Source: Antilocapra americana (lineage: Eukaryota > Chordata > Mammalia > Artiodactyla > Antilocapridae). Taken from it: 64,000 nt of DNA. The position numbers were made by a program, and so were the translations under genes. Location of the stretch: the NCBI GenBank assembly GCA_007570785.1, contig ML660774.1, forward strand, positions 11,252,476-11,316,475, written 5' to 3'. This document shows positions 24,350 through 36,469 of this stretch, piece by piece (position 1 is the first letter of the stretch; each line of letters begins with the position of its first letter). The notes under the pieces were generated by a model that had not been told where the DNA came from, did no database searches, and saw only the letters and a program-made list of their open reading frames with translations.

Positions 24350-24720
24350 CATAGTCCCTCCGTATCTGTGGAGGATTGGTTTTAGGACTTGAAGACACCA
24401 AAATCTGTGGATGCTCCAGTCCCTTGTATAAAATGGAGTAGTATTTGCGTATAACCTACGCCCATACTCTCATATATTTCATATCATCTCTAGATTACTT
24501 ATCTAAAATAATGTAAATTCTATGTAAATAGCTGTAAGTAGAATATTCATACTATGTAAATGTTATATAAATAGAATATTAATGCTATGTAAAAAATTGC
24601 CAGTGGGTGACACATTCAAGGTTTGCTTTTTTGAAACTTTCTGAAATTGTTTTCCAATACCTATCTGCTGTTGATTGAATCCATGGATTTAGATCCCACA
24701 GATATGGAGGGCCAACTGTA
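24350..24720. mobile_element. Tigger/MER2-like DNA transposon relic (non-autonomous)
   Basis: The left end (GTCCCTCCGTATCTGTGG) and the right end (CCACAGATATGGAGGGCCAA) form an imperfect terminal inverted repeat. TA lies at the right boundary, as expected for Tc1/mariner-pogo elements. The interior is A/T-rich and has no transposase frame. Confidence 0.8.
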
Positions 24721-26491
24721 TCGTGTAGTAATAAGTATAGAATAGTCTGTTTTCAGATGTCAATTCTTGTTCAGATGTGACCATAGATTTAAAATTATTT
24801 CACCACAAGGCTCAAACAGACTATCAGTTAATTGTTGAATTTTATTTATTAGTGTAAAAATGTTCTTTTTTTTTCCCCCCTTGGGATACTTCTTTTATTT
24901 TTCTGGTGTATCTTCTGTCCGTTTTGAATGCCATCTGTTTACTCTGATACCTGCTGAGAGTCCTATTACTGGGGTTATTCGAGGATCTTCTGTTAGGACA
25001 CTTGGGAATACTATTAATAGATCCTTCCTATAAACATGTTCTAATCAATGAAACAAAGTCTTAAAGATATTTTAAATGTCATTTGGTTTTGGGCCTGGGT
25101 GGGGGATGAGGTGATATATTTGTGTTGAAGTAGTTTTGTCTTATCATAGCATTGAAGTAGTTTTGTTTTATCATGGCATAAACAAAATTTCACTGGTAGC
25201 TTTTACTGTTGAGTAGCATTTTCACTTAGAAATTCTAAAGTTGAGATGATTTAGAAGGAAATGGATTAATTTTCCTTGAGTGTTTAAGCAATATGTTCCT
25301 GCACTCAATACCTTATTCATTGTAAATTAGATCTTTTATTCATTCTTTGAATCTCTTGTTTATTTGTTGCTTGGAATGGTTAAAAAGCCTTTTTGTAGTT
25401 AGTGTTCCCAGAATCAATATCCTAAACTCATTTTAGTTTATTTAAAGAAAGAAAGAATGTTATAAAATACTTAGAAAATTTGTACTGAAAGCTAAAATCT
25501 TTTTTGCATTTACCCAGTTTTATTTGTGCAGTTTTTCAATATATTTGCTGTGGCTTCCATCTTAAAAATATTAACATAAATTAAGTAGTCTTTTAAACTC
25601 ATGTGTATGTCTGCAGTCACGTAATTGGGTGCCTACTGTGTGCCAGGCTCTCTGCTGCAGAAAGCACAGAGGTGAACCTTTTTAAGCTTCATCTGGCTTT
25701 TTGTCTCCTTTTCCTCTCTACGCTGCTGTGCTAGTTCAGGTCCCTCCCAATATATCCTGCTGTCGCTCTTTGCTCGCTGGGACATCTTCCCCTTTCCAGC
25801 CAAACCAAAGTGTTAGTGTCTTCTTAACAGCTTTGGCAGACTCGCACCATTCCCAGAATAGAATTCAAACTGTGGAACATTCCCAGCGGCTGTTCTTTAC
25901 CCTGTCCATCTGTAGCCACTTTGAGCTTTGTAGTCTTCCTAGTCTTTTCAGCCCTTTCCTACTTTAGAGCCAATTGGATTCCTTCTGCTGCATTGCCTGT
26001 CTTTCCATTTATACTTGATATTTTTCCCCAGCTTCACTAGGCAAACAGATCTCTCAGCTGTGGTCTGTTCATTCTTCTGTTGTATTGGTCTGTTGATCTT
26101 TTCTCTAGGAAGGCACTCATCTTGTTGTTACAACTCATGTCCGATGTAAACACCCACAGTCAAGTCTACAGCAGCCCCGGAACCTGACTGCCCAGTACAT
26201 TTTAGACAAGAAAGGCACATTTCAATCTTCAACTTTGGATTGTGTACAAATTTTAGTCCAGGATCCAAAAGTACAACTGCCATGAATCACACTTCAAGTG
26301 GACCATTCAAGGACTTTGATTCACTGAAAAGCAAAACCAGACTGAAAGTAAGCTTGATAGACCATCTTTAAGAAAACAAATTAAAATTTTCAGTTACATC
26401 AGGGTAGTTCAAAGTGGTCCACAAGCTTTCCTTTAAGTCTACAAGCCCACCTCCATAGTTGTCAGAGCGATCACATCTATGTCGTAACATA
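24721..26491. other. Unique intronic sequence
   Basis: It includes a 27-base tandem duplication at 25125-25178 (TTGAAGTAGTTTTG repeated) and a possible untranslated exon at 26109-26347, described separately. About 25616-25670 resembles an ancient repeat end (GTGCCTACTGTGTGCCAGGC). Confidence 0.4.
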
Positions 26492-26705
26492 GGTGCTTCC
26501 TTGGTGGCTCAGATGATAAAACGTCTGCCTGCAGTGCGGGAGATCTGAGTTCGATCCCTGGTCGGGAAGATCCCCTGGAGAAGGAAATGGCAACCCACTC
26601 CAGTATTCTTGCCTGGAAAATTCCATGGACTGAGGAGCCTGGTAGGCTACAGTCCATAGGGTTGCAAAGAGTCGGACACGACTGAGCAATTTCACTTTCA
26701 CTTCA
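26492..26705 (+). mobile_element. Bov-tA SINE, full length with target duplication
   Basis: Complete unit: GTGCTTCCTTGGTGGCTCAG, then GAAATGGCAACCCACTCCAG, then GAGTCGGACACGACTGAGCA. The flanks ATGTCGTAACA (left) and ATGTCATAACA (right) are the target duplication. Confidence 0.95.
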
Positions 26706-26955
26706 TGTCATAACAGGGAAGATCTCCCTACGGGATCTTCTCCCCAGAGTCTAGCAGGGTACTCTCAGAAAGGATCCGAGTTTAAGACCTCCTGGCTTGT
26801 AGAAAACCTGATGGTCTAAATACAGATCTAGTCCCTTGGTAGTGAAAAGTAGTACTCTGTGGAGTAGAGCATTGGGTCTGTGATTAAATCTGACAGAGGT
26901 GGCTGTTTGTCCGTCCCTCTCCACTTCTCCCCATCTTTTTAGCCAGGTGTAGGTA

Positions 26956-27012
26956 CCTCAGCCTACCTTACGGGCAGGTGTCCATGCCTCAGCCTACCTT
27001 ACGGGCAGGTGT
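26956..27012. repeat. Two-copy 31-base tandem repeat
   Basis: CCTCAGCCTACCTTACGGGC occurs at 26956 and again at 26987. A 26-base core is identical in both copies. Confidence 0.85.
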
Positions 27013-27612
27013 GGCCGTATGGTCAGGTTTTGGCCACTGGCTTCAGTGTGCTGTGTTATCTGGACTTAACTTTCATGTTTATTGCCTCTGGACCCTTTTG
27101 TCCTATTCAAGGAAACACAGATGATGCTATTTGGGGCTATAGGCTGAGGTCATGCACAGGAGGGGTATGAGAAAGGTGGATCCCTGGTCCCCAACAGGTG
27201 GACCCTGGACAACCTATGTAGACTTTTGGCTGAGACAGAAATAAACGTGTCTTTTGCCACTTATTTGAGGTTTTCTGTCTGCTATGGCTGGACTTTGAAT
27301 CCTAAGTCCTATTGTATACTTTATGAGTCTGGGAGTGTTTAGACGGGGAAGTAGGAACTGCCAGGAACCATTGTACATTCTCTGGAGGGGCAGATATTTG
27401 GTTGATTACAGCTTAAGAGGATTTAAATGTCAGATTAGTGTTAAGATTCCACAGGTCATTTTTAAGGTCTCTTCTAACCCTGGGAGTCAGTGACTTTGAA
27501 GGGTTGAGCTTTGCTTTAATAAATTATGGTATTTGTTCATTTCTAAGACATATGTTTTCACATTTTAATGTTTCTGATGCAAGGATGTGTTTTATAAGAG
27601 GGACTCAGCCTT
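27013..27612. other. Unique intronic sequence
   Basis: Nothing recognised. Confidence 0.4.
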
Positions 27613-27930
27613 TTTAAAATAAACATTTATTTATTTGACTGCACTGGGTCTCCATTCCTGAGTGCAGGCTTTCTCTAGATGCGGTGAGTGGGGCTGCTCT
27701 AGTTGTGGTGGCTTCTCCTGCTGCACAGCGTGGGCTGTGGGCACTCGGGCCTCAGTAGTCGTAGCACAGGGGCTCAGGAGTTGTGGTGCACAGGCTTTAG
27801 TTGCCCTGCGCAAATCTGTGAACTCTTCCCAGACCAGGGATCGGACCCGTGTCCCCTGCATTTGCAGGTGGATTCTTATCCTCTGTAGGGGAGCCTACAG
27901 CATGTCTGGAACTGTAGGGAAGTCCAAGGG
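27613..27930 (-). mobile_element. CHR-type tRNA-Glu SINE, long form
   Basis: The antisense long form begins ATTTATTTGACTGCACTGGG and contains CAGACCAGGGATCGGACCCG near the tRNA-derived end. It ends AGGGAAGTCC. Open frames on both strands here belong to the repeat. Confidence 0.85.
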
Positions 27931-28324
27931 ACTCTTGGCTTTGAAATATAGTTAGAACAGAATTTGACATTTGACCTTGATGATCTATAGGTGTCCTTAA
28001 GAGTGGCTGAGTTAGCAGACAATTTTGAAGCTTGATTGCTGGCTTAAGGTGAGCAGAGACACTATCAGGATAGTGCAGCAGCCGAAGAAGTCACTAGTTT
28101 GAGGTTCAGGAAGAGGCCCCTTGCAGCTCAAGTTTGGGTTTCTTCTTGGAGTCCTGTCTGTAATCTCACTGGCTTCTCCTGAGGCTCAGCTGCAAAAAAG
28201 CCAAGCTGTTGGGGGCTTTAAAAAGAACTAAGACAGCAGCCTTGTTTGATAAGAGGCTTCTTAATGGAAGGAGAAAAGAAGAGAAATAGAAAGGGTTCAA
28301 AATAATTCTTTGACTTAACAGAGG

Positions 28325-28460
28325 ACAAGATGGTTGGATGGCATCACGGACTCAACGGACATGAGTTTGAGCAAGCTCCAGGAGGTGGTGACGGACAGGG
28401 AAGCCTGGCGTGCTGCAGTCCATGGGGTCGCAAAGAGTTGGAAACAGCTGAACAACAGAT
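28325..28460 (+). mobile_element. BovB LINE 3' terminus
   Basis: The sense frame at 28334 reads [20 protein letters not shown], the C-terminal end of the BovB protein. It ends at GTCGCAAAGAGTTGGAAACA. Confidence 0.9.
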
Positions 28461-29604
28461 TCCTTAACTTTTTATCAAATGTTCAGCGTTTAAGAAGATT
28501 AGTGCTCAGAGGCTTATGGAAAAGAACAGCCCACTCTGTTCTCAGAGACAGTCATGTTTCTTCTCTCCACTGTTTCTTGTATTTCCTGTCATCTCTTAAA
28601 TCATTATGACTATGAATAGTATCTCTGTGATCCAACTGGCATTTTATGATGTTTCTTTTTGTTTGTTTGTTTTATAAAATAAAAGCACATTTGTATAAAG
28701 AAAACACTCAATATTGAAGGGTCAGACATTTTGGGGATACTGGAAGGGTGTTTTTCCCACTTCTTCCTCTCACCTCCTTAGCATCATTTGTGAAGGTAGG
28801 ATGACATGTTTCTGATCGTGGAAGGAAGAGAGGGCAGGAAGACTCCTGCCTAAAGGTCTCTCCTTAGGGGCTGCCTGGCTGCCAGTTGGTTTGTCTCTGT
28901 GCACCCCTTGTCTGCCTTCAGCACCCTTGCCCAAGTCCCCTGCTGGGCAGAGGGCAACAGGGCACGTCAGCTGGCAAAGAGACGGGTGATGATGGTGGAG
29001 GCAACACTGAAAGGCCATATGGTGGGCCAACCAGAGGGAAGTGGGTGATGTTCCTTTTTTTGGACACCTGTTTTTTTTCCATTTATTAGTATTGTTATTA
29101 GTTTTACTGTCTGGCAGACACAGCTCACATCCTTCAAAAGCATGCTCACATTTCTCTCAGTCCAGTTTCTCAGTTGATTCAAGCTTCCCAAAGCTGGTCA
29201 GCTCTGTTTCTCCCACAGACATCCTTGGTCAACCGCTGACTTCTGCTGCCCTCCAGGTATAGGACACAGCATCACCTCGGCTTTCCTGGGGAGTCCTTCC
29301 TTTTTTCTCCTCTTGGACTTTCTGTTTCCTCCATGATACCCCTCTTTGGTTTAATTCCTCACATTGGAAGCATTCAGCCTCTCGTAGATTTCCTGAGAAA
29401 GCATGCAAGAGAGAGAAAGGTGAGCCTTTGTGTGGCTATAGACCTCTTTATTCACACTCAAGTTGGATTCGTGGCTTGGCAGGATTAGAATTCCTATTTG
29501 AACATTTCTCTCAGAACTTTGAAGGTATCACTTCATTTGTCTTCTAGCTCTCAGTATTAATATGGTAAAGTCTGCTATTCTGATACCTGGTTTTCTGTAA
29601 GTCC
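28461..29604. other. Unique intronic sequence
   Basis: Open frames on both strands at 28770-29262 have no recognisable family. No clear repeat was seen. Confidence 0.4.
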
Positions 29605-30120
29605 TTTTTTTAAAAAAAAATTATTTATTTTTAATTGGAGAATAATTACTTGACAATATTATGATGGTTTTTGCCATACATAAGTATGAATCAGCATGGT
29701 TTTTTGCCATAAAATCAATATGCATCAGCCATAGGATAATTTTGTCACCTCCATCCTATACCTTCCCACCTTTCTCCCCATCCCATCCCTCTGGGCTGTC
29801 ACAGAGCACCAGCTTCGGTTGCCCTGGGTGAACACCAAACTCCCACTGGCTGTTTTACATATGGTGTTGTATATGCGTCGATGCTATTCTCTTGAATCAT
29901 GCTACCTTTTCCTTCTCCCACTGAGTCCAAAAGTCTGTTCTGTGCGTTTGTGTCTCCTTTGCTGCCCTGCACTTAGAGTCATCGGTAACCATCTTTCTAG
30001 ACTCCATATATATGTGTTAATATGCAATATTTGTCTTTCTCTTTCTGACTTACTTCACCCTGTATAATGGGCTCTAGGTTCATCCACCTCATTAGAACTG
30101 ACTCAGATGTGTTCCATAAG
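29605..30120 (-). mobile_element. Ruminant L1 3' UTR end
   Basis: Antisense L1 3' end: A/T-rich start, then TGTCACAGAGCACCAGCTTC, then CTTTCTGACTTACTTCACCC and CATCCACCTCATTAGAACTG. Confidence 0.88.
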
Positions 30121-30129
30121 TCCTTTTTA

Positions 30130-30350
30130 GAGCATAGGAGTGAAACCACGGGCATGACCCCAGACGGTCTCGGGTTGCCTCCTTCTAACTACACAACTAC
30201 GGCAAGTTATGTAACTCTTTGTGCCTCAGTTTCCTCACGTGTGAAGTGAGGATAATAGTACTTGATGCCTCCGAAAGCTTGTTTGTGGATTATACAAGAA
30301 GTGTGTATGGTGCTTGGAACTGCTGTGGGCGTGTAAGAGTCGTATAGTGG
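30130..30350 (+). mobile_element. MIR SINE
   Basis: Sense MIR landmarks are GGCAAGTTATGTAACTCTTT, then GTGCCTCAGTTTCCTCACGT, then GTGAGGATAATAGTACTTGA. Confidence 0.85.
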
Positions 30351-31364
30351 CTGCTATTTGTCACTAAAGTCTAACTTTTCTGAAACATCAGTGACATGCA
30401 GTGATCAAATCTTGGTCATTTATTGTGTGGAACAAACAATGCACCTCTTCAGTCTGGAGGCTTTAGCTCATCAGCTCTAGAAAGAATTTGTATTATTTCT
30501 TTGATTATATTTTACTACAAAATTTTTCTTTTCCTTATAATACTAAGAGTTGAATGCTGGATCACTTTGATGAATCATTTTAACAAATTCCTTTTTCATT
30601 TTTGTGAAAATTTCTTAATCAGTTTATATTTCTGAGCTAGTTTGTTAGATTATATCTTCTCAAATTTTTCATTATGACTTTCACATTGATTTCTGAGCAT
30701 TCTTATATCCTTATATTTTTAGAAATAATCACAGTTTTAGCATGGATATGTATTTCAGGCTATTAATTACAGATTTTGTAATTTTTCTTCTCTTGCCAAC
30801 ACGGCCTCAATTTCCTCTGAGAATTTTTTTTATTATTTGTTTTTCTTTTATATCAGAATGTCCTCAAATATTGAGTTGATGCTTGGCTTCCTTTTTAAGG
30901 TTGATCATCTAAAAAAGTTCAGAAAACTGTCTTGGGGGCAGGGTTTACCCTGGGAGGTATGATAATGTGAAACCTTTGGTGTCTGTAGGTCATTTTCTCT
31001 GTTCTTTCCAAGCATTCTTCTCTTGCAAAGAACAATCTTATCCTTTGCCTGGGCTGTTTAAGCCTGGCAATGATAAGTTTTTTATGGAGCTGCGGACAGG
31101 AAGTGTGTTGGTAGTCCTACTATTTAATAGGAAAAATGTCACTAAATTACCCTGTTTGCACCCACCATGCCTTATCCTCATCCTCTTCTGGGACTGGTAG
31201 CTCTAAATGGGCTGTCTCACCAGTTTCTTCTAAGATCATATGGCTGTTGCCAGAGTCGGGACAGTTGTCTAAATGTACAGTGTAGAGGTGGGGACCTAGG
31301 TGGAGGAGGTGTTTAATGGATCCTTACAGCTCACTCACTGGAAAAGATCTTGATGCTACGAAAG
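30351..31364. other. Unique, A/T-rich intronic sequence
   Basis: Nothing recognised. Confidence 0.4.
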
Positions 31365-31545
31365 CTTGAAGGCAAAAGGAGAAGGAGGCGGCAGAGGATG
31401 AGATGGTTAGATAGCACCACCGACTCAATAGACACGAATGTGAGCACACTCTGGAAGATAGTGAAGGACAGGGAAGCCTGGTGTACTGTGGTCCATGGGG
31501 TCACAGAGTCGGACACAATTTAGTGATTGTACAACGGAGATTTAC
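31365..31545 (+). mobile_element. BovB LINE 3' terminus
   Basis: AGAGGATGAGATGGTTAGAT, then GACAGGGAAGCCTGGTGTAC, then GTCACAGAGTCGGACACAAT represent a sense BovB 3' end. Confidence 0.88.
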
Positions 31546-32635
31546 AGATAGTCTACCTGTCACAAGCACCGCCAGCCCACCTTCTCTTGTTTGTGTGTCT
31601 AATTCCTGGGTCACTCTGGGTCTTTGCAGCCTGTCTGCCTTGCACCCTGCAGTAGGTTCTTTGCGAACTTGTTTGACTTCTCTGTACTCAAGTAAGTTGT
31701 TTCTGCCCTCAGATATTGAGGTTTGTGATTAACATGTCACATAATAGTGGATTTTTTGTTATTCTTATTTTTTCCTCTCATTTTTGTTGCAAGTAAACAA
31801 ATATTTTAAAAATTGGTTATAATGGTTTTTGACTAGGAAAAGAGTAAGCTTGCGATGTCAAAGTCACATGTCTTCATATGTGGAAGGATGACTCTGTATT
31901 TTAGGGAGAACAGGGGAAGATACTACTTGTGTTCATTTCACAATGAAACATTCAGTTACACAATGAAACGTTCTTGGCAGTGTTGCTTTGTTCATTGGCA
32001 CTTTTAGCATAACTTTCTGTGTTGCTTTTGTGTGATGGTATGTGTGCATTGCTTTTGTTACCATCATCCTCAACGTTAATTTTGGCATTTGACTCTTTTA
32101 TATCTGCTTGTGAGTTTCAGATGAAAAGACTTTGAAGCTTTGAGCTTAAATAGCAGTCTGTTCTTTTGATTTTTTTTATTGTTAAATTTTTATGCATTGA
32201 AATTCTAAACTGAGGTATTAACCATCGTATTTATAATAAAAAAGCAAATCTCTTTCCACTGTTGCTGGAATTGTCAGTTGAATTGTTAGTTGCTACCTGG
32301 GTTAACTTTCCCAAAGGTAAAGATAGTTTTGGATTAAAACCAAGATCTTTACCTCAAATCATTTCTTTTGACTGCTACTCATCCTTGAAGTGAAGGGCTA
32401 TTTAAACTTCTGCTGCCTTTGCAAGCAGAGAGAGAAACATCTGGAGGAACTATAATCTTTCTTGTCACTGGCTGTGCACCTGGAGTGCAGGTGTGAGCGG
32501 GGTGAGGGCAGCAAGGATAGAGACCTTGACACCATCTGGGCAACAGGGAGCACTTTGAGTGGATGGTTGAAGAGTCATTGTTTTGTCCAAGGTATACTTA
32601 TCTGGAGACTGTGGCTATGGCAGAGGATTTGTGTT
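31546..32635. other. Unique intronic sequence
   Basis: Nothing recognised. Imperfect repetition of CACAATGAAAC occurs at about 31938-31972. Confidence 0.4.
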
Positions 32636-33070
32636 GGGCTTCCCTGGTGGCTCAGATGGCTTGATCCCTGTGTTGGGGAGATCCACTGGAGAAGAGAATA
32701 GCAACCGTCTCCAGGCAATGGCACCCCACTCTGGTACTCCTGCCTAGAAACTCCCATGGACGGAGGAGCCTGGTAGGCCGCAGTCCATGGGGTCACGAAG
32801 AGTTGGACACGACTGAGCAACTTCACTTTCACTTTTCACTTTCATGCATTGGAGAAGGAAGTGGCAACCCACTCCAGTGTTCTTGCCTGGGGAATCCCAG
32901 GGATGGGGGAGCCTGGTGGGCTGCCATCTATGGGGTCGCACAGAGTCAGACATGACTGAAGCGACTTAGCAGCAGCAGCAGCCAGTATTCTTGCCTGGAG
33001 AATCCCATGAACAGTGGAGCCTGGTGGGCTACAGTTCATGGGGTTGCAAAGAGTTGGACACGACTTAGGG
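32636..33070 (+). mobile_element. Tandem array of three Bov-A units with one tRNA head
   Basis: One tRNA-derived head (GGGCTTCCCTGGTGGCTCAG) is followed by three consecutive Bov-A units. Each has the ACTCC..ACTCCTGCC or CAGTGTTCTTGCC block and the GTCCATGGGGT-like box, ending near 32820, 32960 and 33067. A short AGCAGCAGCAGCAG stretch lies between units two and three. Confidence 0.88.
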
Positions 33071-33844
33071 CCCCATGTGCAGTGCCCACTGAATTTCCCA
33101 TAATTCTAGGAGAAATAGCAGTAGTATTGGGCAATACTTATGCTCCAGGAAGGGTCAAAATGTCATCCCTAGGCTGCCTGAGAACCCAATCATCATTTGT
33201 GTGTGTGTGTATTTAAAATAATGGAAACTGTGTTCTGAATTCCATACAACCAACCTGTAAAAAGACTTCAGTGATGCTCTGTTTTCATAGAACAGAGTTG
33301 TACTAGTTTGTAACAAAACGACACAAACTGGTTGGCTTAAATTAATAAAAACCTATTCTCAGAGCTCTGAAGACCAGAAATTCAAAGTCAAGGTGTCAGC
33401 AGGACCTGCCCACCCAAAGTTTTTGGTAGAGGGTGCTTCCTTGCCTCTTCTAGCTCTGGGTAGCCTCACTTGCTCACAGGCTTGTCCATGTAAGTCTGTA
33501 GTCTCTGCTTCCGTCTTCCCGTGGCCATCCTTCCGCTGAGTCTCTGTGTCTTTATATGACATTCCTCTCTCTTTGCATGCTCCTTCTCTTATACAGACAT
33601 TAGTCTGATGTTGAATTAGGGACCATGCTAAAAACTTTAATCTTGATTGCATTCATAAAGACCCTATTTCCAAATAATGCCCATTCATAAGTCTCTTTCT
33701 GAGACACGCAATGCAACCTATAACAGCAGTTACAGGAGTAACAGAAGTTGATGTTGGGCCTGCTCCCACAGACTAAGTCAATCAAGCTTCCCAGAGAAAA
33801 GGAAAATATTTTCCTAAAGCATGTGATCTTAAAGAGTGGGCTAA
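33071..33844. other. Unique intronic sequence
   Basis: A short TG run lies near 33198. Nothing else was recognised, though 33330-33800 carries weak old-repeat texture. Confidence 0.35.
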
Positions 33845-34917
33845 ACAACCCCAATATCAAAAAGACCAATTGAAAAATGGGCAAAGGACTTGAATAGACA
33901 TTTCTCTAAAGAAAATAAACAAATAGTCAGTGTGCATGTGAAAAGATGCTCCACATGATGAGTCATTAGGCAAAATACAGTTCAGAGCCACAATGATATA
34001 TCACTTCATACCCAGTAGGGTGGCCGTTATATCTTAAAAAAGAACAAAGGAATAAATTTTGGTGAAAATGTAAGTAAATTGGAACTATGCATTGCTGGTG
34101 AGAATGAAAAACGGTACAGATGTTGTGGAAAACAGTTCTGAGTCCTCAAAAAATTAAACGTAGGATTACCATGTGAGCCAGCAATTCCACTGGGTATATA
34201 CCCAACAGAACTGCAGACAGGGTCTCAAAGGAGGAGATCATCTGTATGCCATGTTCATAGCAATATTGTCCACAGGGGTCAAAGGGTGGAAGCAACCCTA
34301 GTGTCCATCCATGGACACCTGGATACATAAAATGTGGCTTATAAGTACAGTGGTATATTACTCAGCCTTAAAAAAGAGAAGGAAATTTGGACACATTCTG
34401 CTACATTCTTAAAGTGTTGAACCTTGAAGACAGTGTGCCAAGTGACTTGAGCTGGTCACAGAATGACAAGTATAGGGTGACTCCTCTTCTAAGGTACCTA
34501 GAGTAGTCAGATGCATAGAGAGCAGAACGCTGGTCACCAGTGGTGGGTGGCGTGGGGAGAAGAGAATGGGGAGTGACTGTTTAATGGGCACAGTCTCAGT
34601 TGGGAAAGATGAAAATATTCAGGAGCGGGGTGGTGGCGATGGTTGCAGTGTTGTGAATATCCTTACTGCTGTGTGTCCGTGTAGCCCGCCAGGCTCCTCT
34701 GCCCATGGGATTCTCCAGGCAAGAAGACAGGAGTGGGGTGCCATTTCCTTCTCCAGGGGATCTTCCTGACCCAGGGATCGACTCACATCCCTCACATCTG
34801 CCACATTGACTGGTGGGTTCTTTACCACTGAGCCACTGGGAAAGCCCACTTAATGCTGTGTAACTGTACAACTAAGAGTGAAAAATTTTGTGCATATTGT
34901 ATCACAGTTTTCAAAAG
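33845..34917 (+). mobile_element. Old L1M LINE 3' part, interrupted by a SINE
   Basis: Sense L1 ORF2 end and 3' UTR: GGGCAAAGGACTTGAATAGA, then GCAATTCCACTGGGTATATA, then AAATGTGGCTTATAAGTACA. A Bov-tA interrupts it at about 34676-34848, and the L1 resumes with GTGTAACTGTACAACTAAGA. Confidence 0.88.
34676..34848 (-). mobile_element. Bov-tA SINE inserted in L1M, with target duplication
   Basis: Antisense Bov-tA from GTAGCCCGCCAGGCTCCTCT to CACTGAGCCACTGGGAAAGC. The flanks CTTACTGCTGTGT and CTTAATGCTGTGT are the duplicated L1 target. Confidence 0.92.
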
Positions 34918-35134
34918 TAGACCTTGTAGAAGTCATAGATTTAAGCTAGGAACTAAAAGAAAAATAAAACTAGGTAACAGTGCACTGAATTGTCCAGCAA
35001 GGAACACCTCTAGTCTTGATCTGGGTTCTGGACCAATGGAGAAGTATGGCAGAGTAAGATCAACTGGCCTTTAAACCATCACATCACCCTGTTAAAGTCT
35101 ATCGGGAGGCCAAGTTCCCACATGAGATAAGCGA

Positions 35135-35337
35135 GTGAAAGTCGCTCAGTCACGTCTGACTCTGTGACCCATGGACTGTAGCCCGCCAGACTCCTCTGTC
35201 CATGGAACTCTCCAGGCAAGAATATGGAATGGGTTGCCATTCCCTTCTCCAGAGTATCTTCTCGACCCATAGATCGAACCTGGATCTCCCACTTGGCAGG
35301 CAGATTCTTTACCATCTGAGCCACGAGGGAAACCCGA
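35135..35337 (-). mobile_element. Bov-tA SINE
   Basis: Antisense unit from GTGAAAGTCGCTCAGTCACG to CTGAGCCACGAGGGAAACC. Confidence 0.93.
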
Positions 35338-35904
35338 AGAGGGCTCCTAGCAGCCTGCTCCAGAATTCGGTTCTCCTGGTCACTGTAGGGCTGTCCTGGA
35401 GTGGGGAGTCCTGTGCTTCCCACGGGCCTGCTCACTCCCAGAAGACAGTGAGCAGAGCTCAGCCAAGCCCACCCTGTCTGCTTGTCCCCATTTCTCCAGG
35501 CAGATATAGTACTGTCATCCTCAGGGCAGGTTGAAGGTAAAGGTCAGATTGACACCCAGGATAGACTGAGCTCCCGTGTGAAGGGAACAGATTCTCCTCC
35601 AGCCTCCCTGCTTCTGGGTCTCTTCACACATTGTACTTAGAATTGAACCCGTGGTTAACCAGGGCCTTGCAAATACCTTCAAGGGGCTGCTCCCCAGTGA
35701 AACCACTCTCCCTTTGGGTACTTTTCTAGCACATCTGGGCAGTTGAGAGTTTGGAGGCTCTGATGGGTGCATTAATTACATCGACTCTGGCCACTCTGGG
35801 CCTGGGGCTTGATGTTACTTTCCTCTTTCTAATCTCAGATGGTATAAAGCCATGTTGTCCCACAAAGTACAGTGAGTTCCCATGACAAATTGGCAATAAT
35901 ATTG
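35338..35904. other. Unique, GC-moderate intronic sequence
   Basis: Open frames on both strands match no family I know. No repeat was recognised. Confidence 0.4.
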
Positions 35905-36120
35905 TGTGTGTGTGCGCTTAGTTATGTCTGACTCTTTGTGACCCCATGGACTATAGCCCACTGGACTCCCCTGTCCATGGGATTTCTCAGGCAGGAATAC
36001 TGAAATCGGTTGTCATGCCCTCCTCCAGGGGATCTTCCTGACCCAAAGATTGAACCCATGTCGCTTGTGTCTCCTGAATTGCAGGCAGATTATTTACCAC
36101 TGGGCCACCTGGGAAGGCTG
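35905..36120 (-). mobile_element. Bov-tA SINE with TG run at its end
   Basis: A short (TG)n at about 35904-35915 precedes the antisense unit, which ends CACTGGGCCACCTGGGAAG. Confidence 0.92.
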
Positions 36121-36469
36121 CAGATAATATAGTGATGATGCCTAAATTTGATTACAAACCTCTACCACTGTCATGATTCTAGGGGAAAGTTAATTGTAGA
36201 ATTACCTAACTTTGCAAGTTAAAGTCCAAATATGTTGCAGAAGTGAAAGTTCAGAGTCAAATTCTCTTGGCCCTTTCATATATTCATTAACTCAACAGTT
36301 TGTTTATCGAAAATCCACTCTGTGTACTCTTCCAAGTGTTGGGGGATATTTTGGTGAGTAAACCAGACCCAAGGGAGAAGAAATCCTGTCCTTCTGGAGC
36401 TTACTTCCTGGAGACTTTGAGTTAAAAGACCTGAAGTCAGTTTCAGTAAACATCCTTACCCGTATCTGG

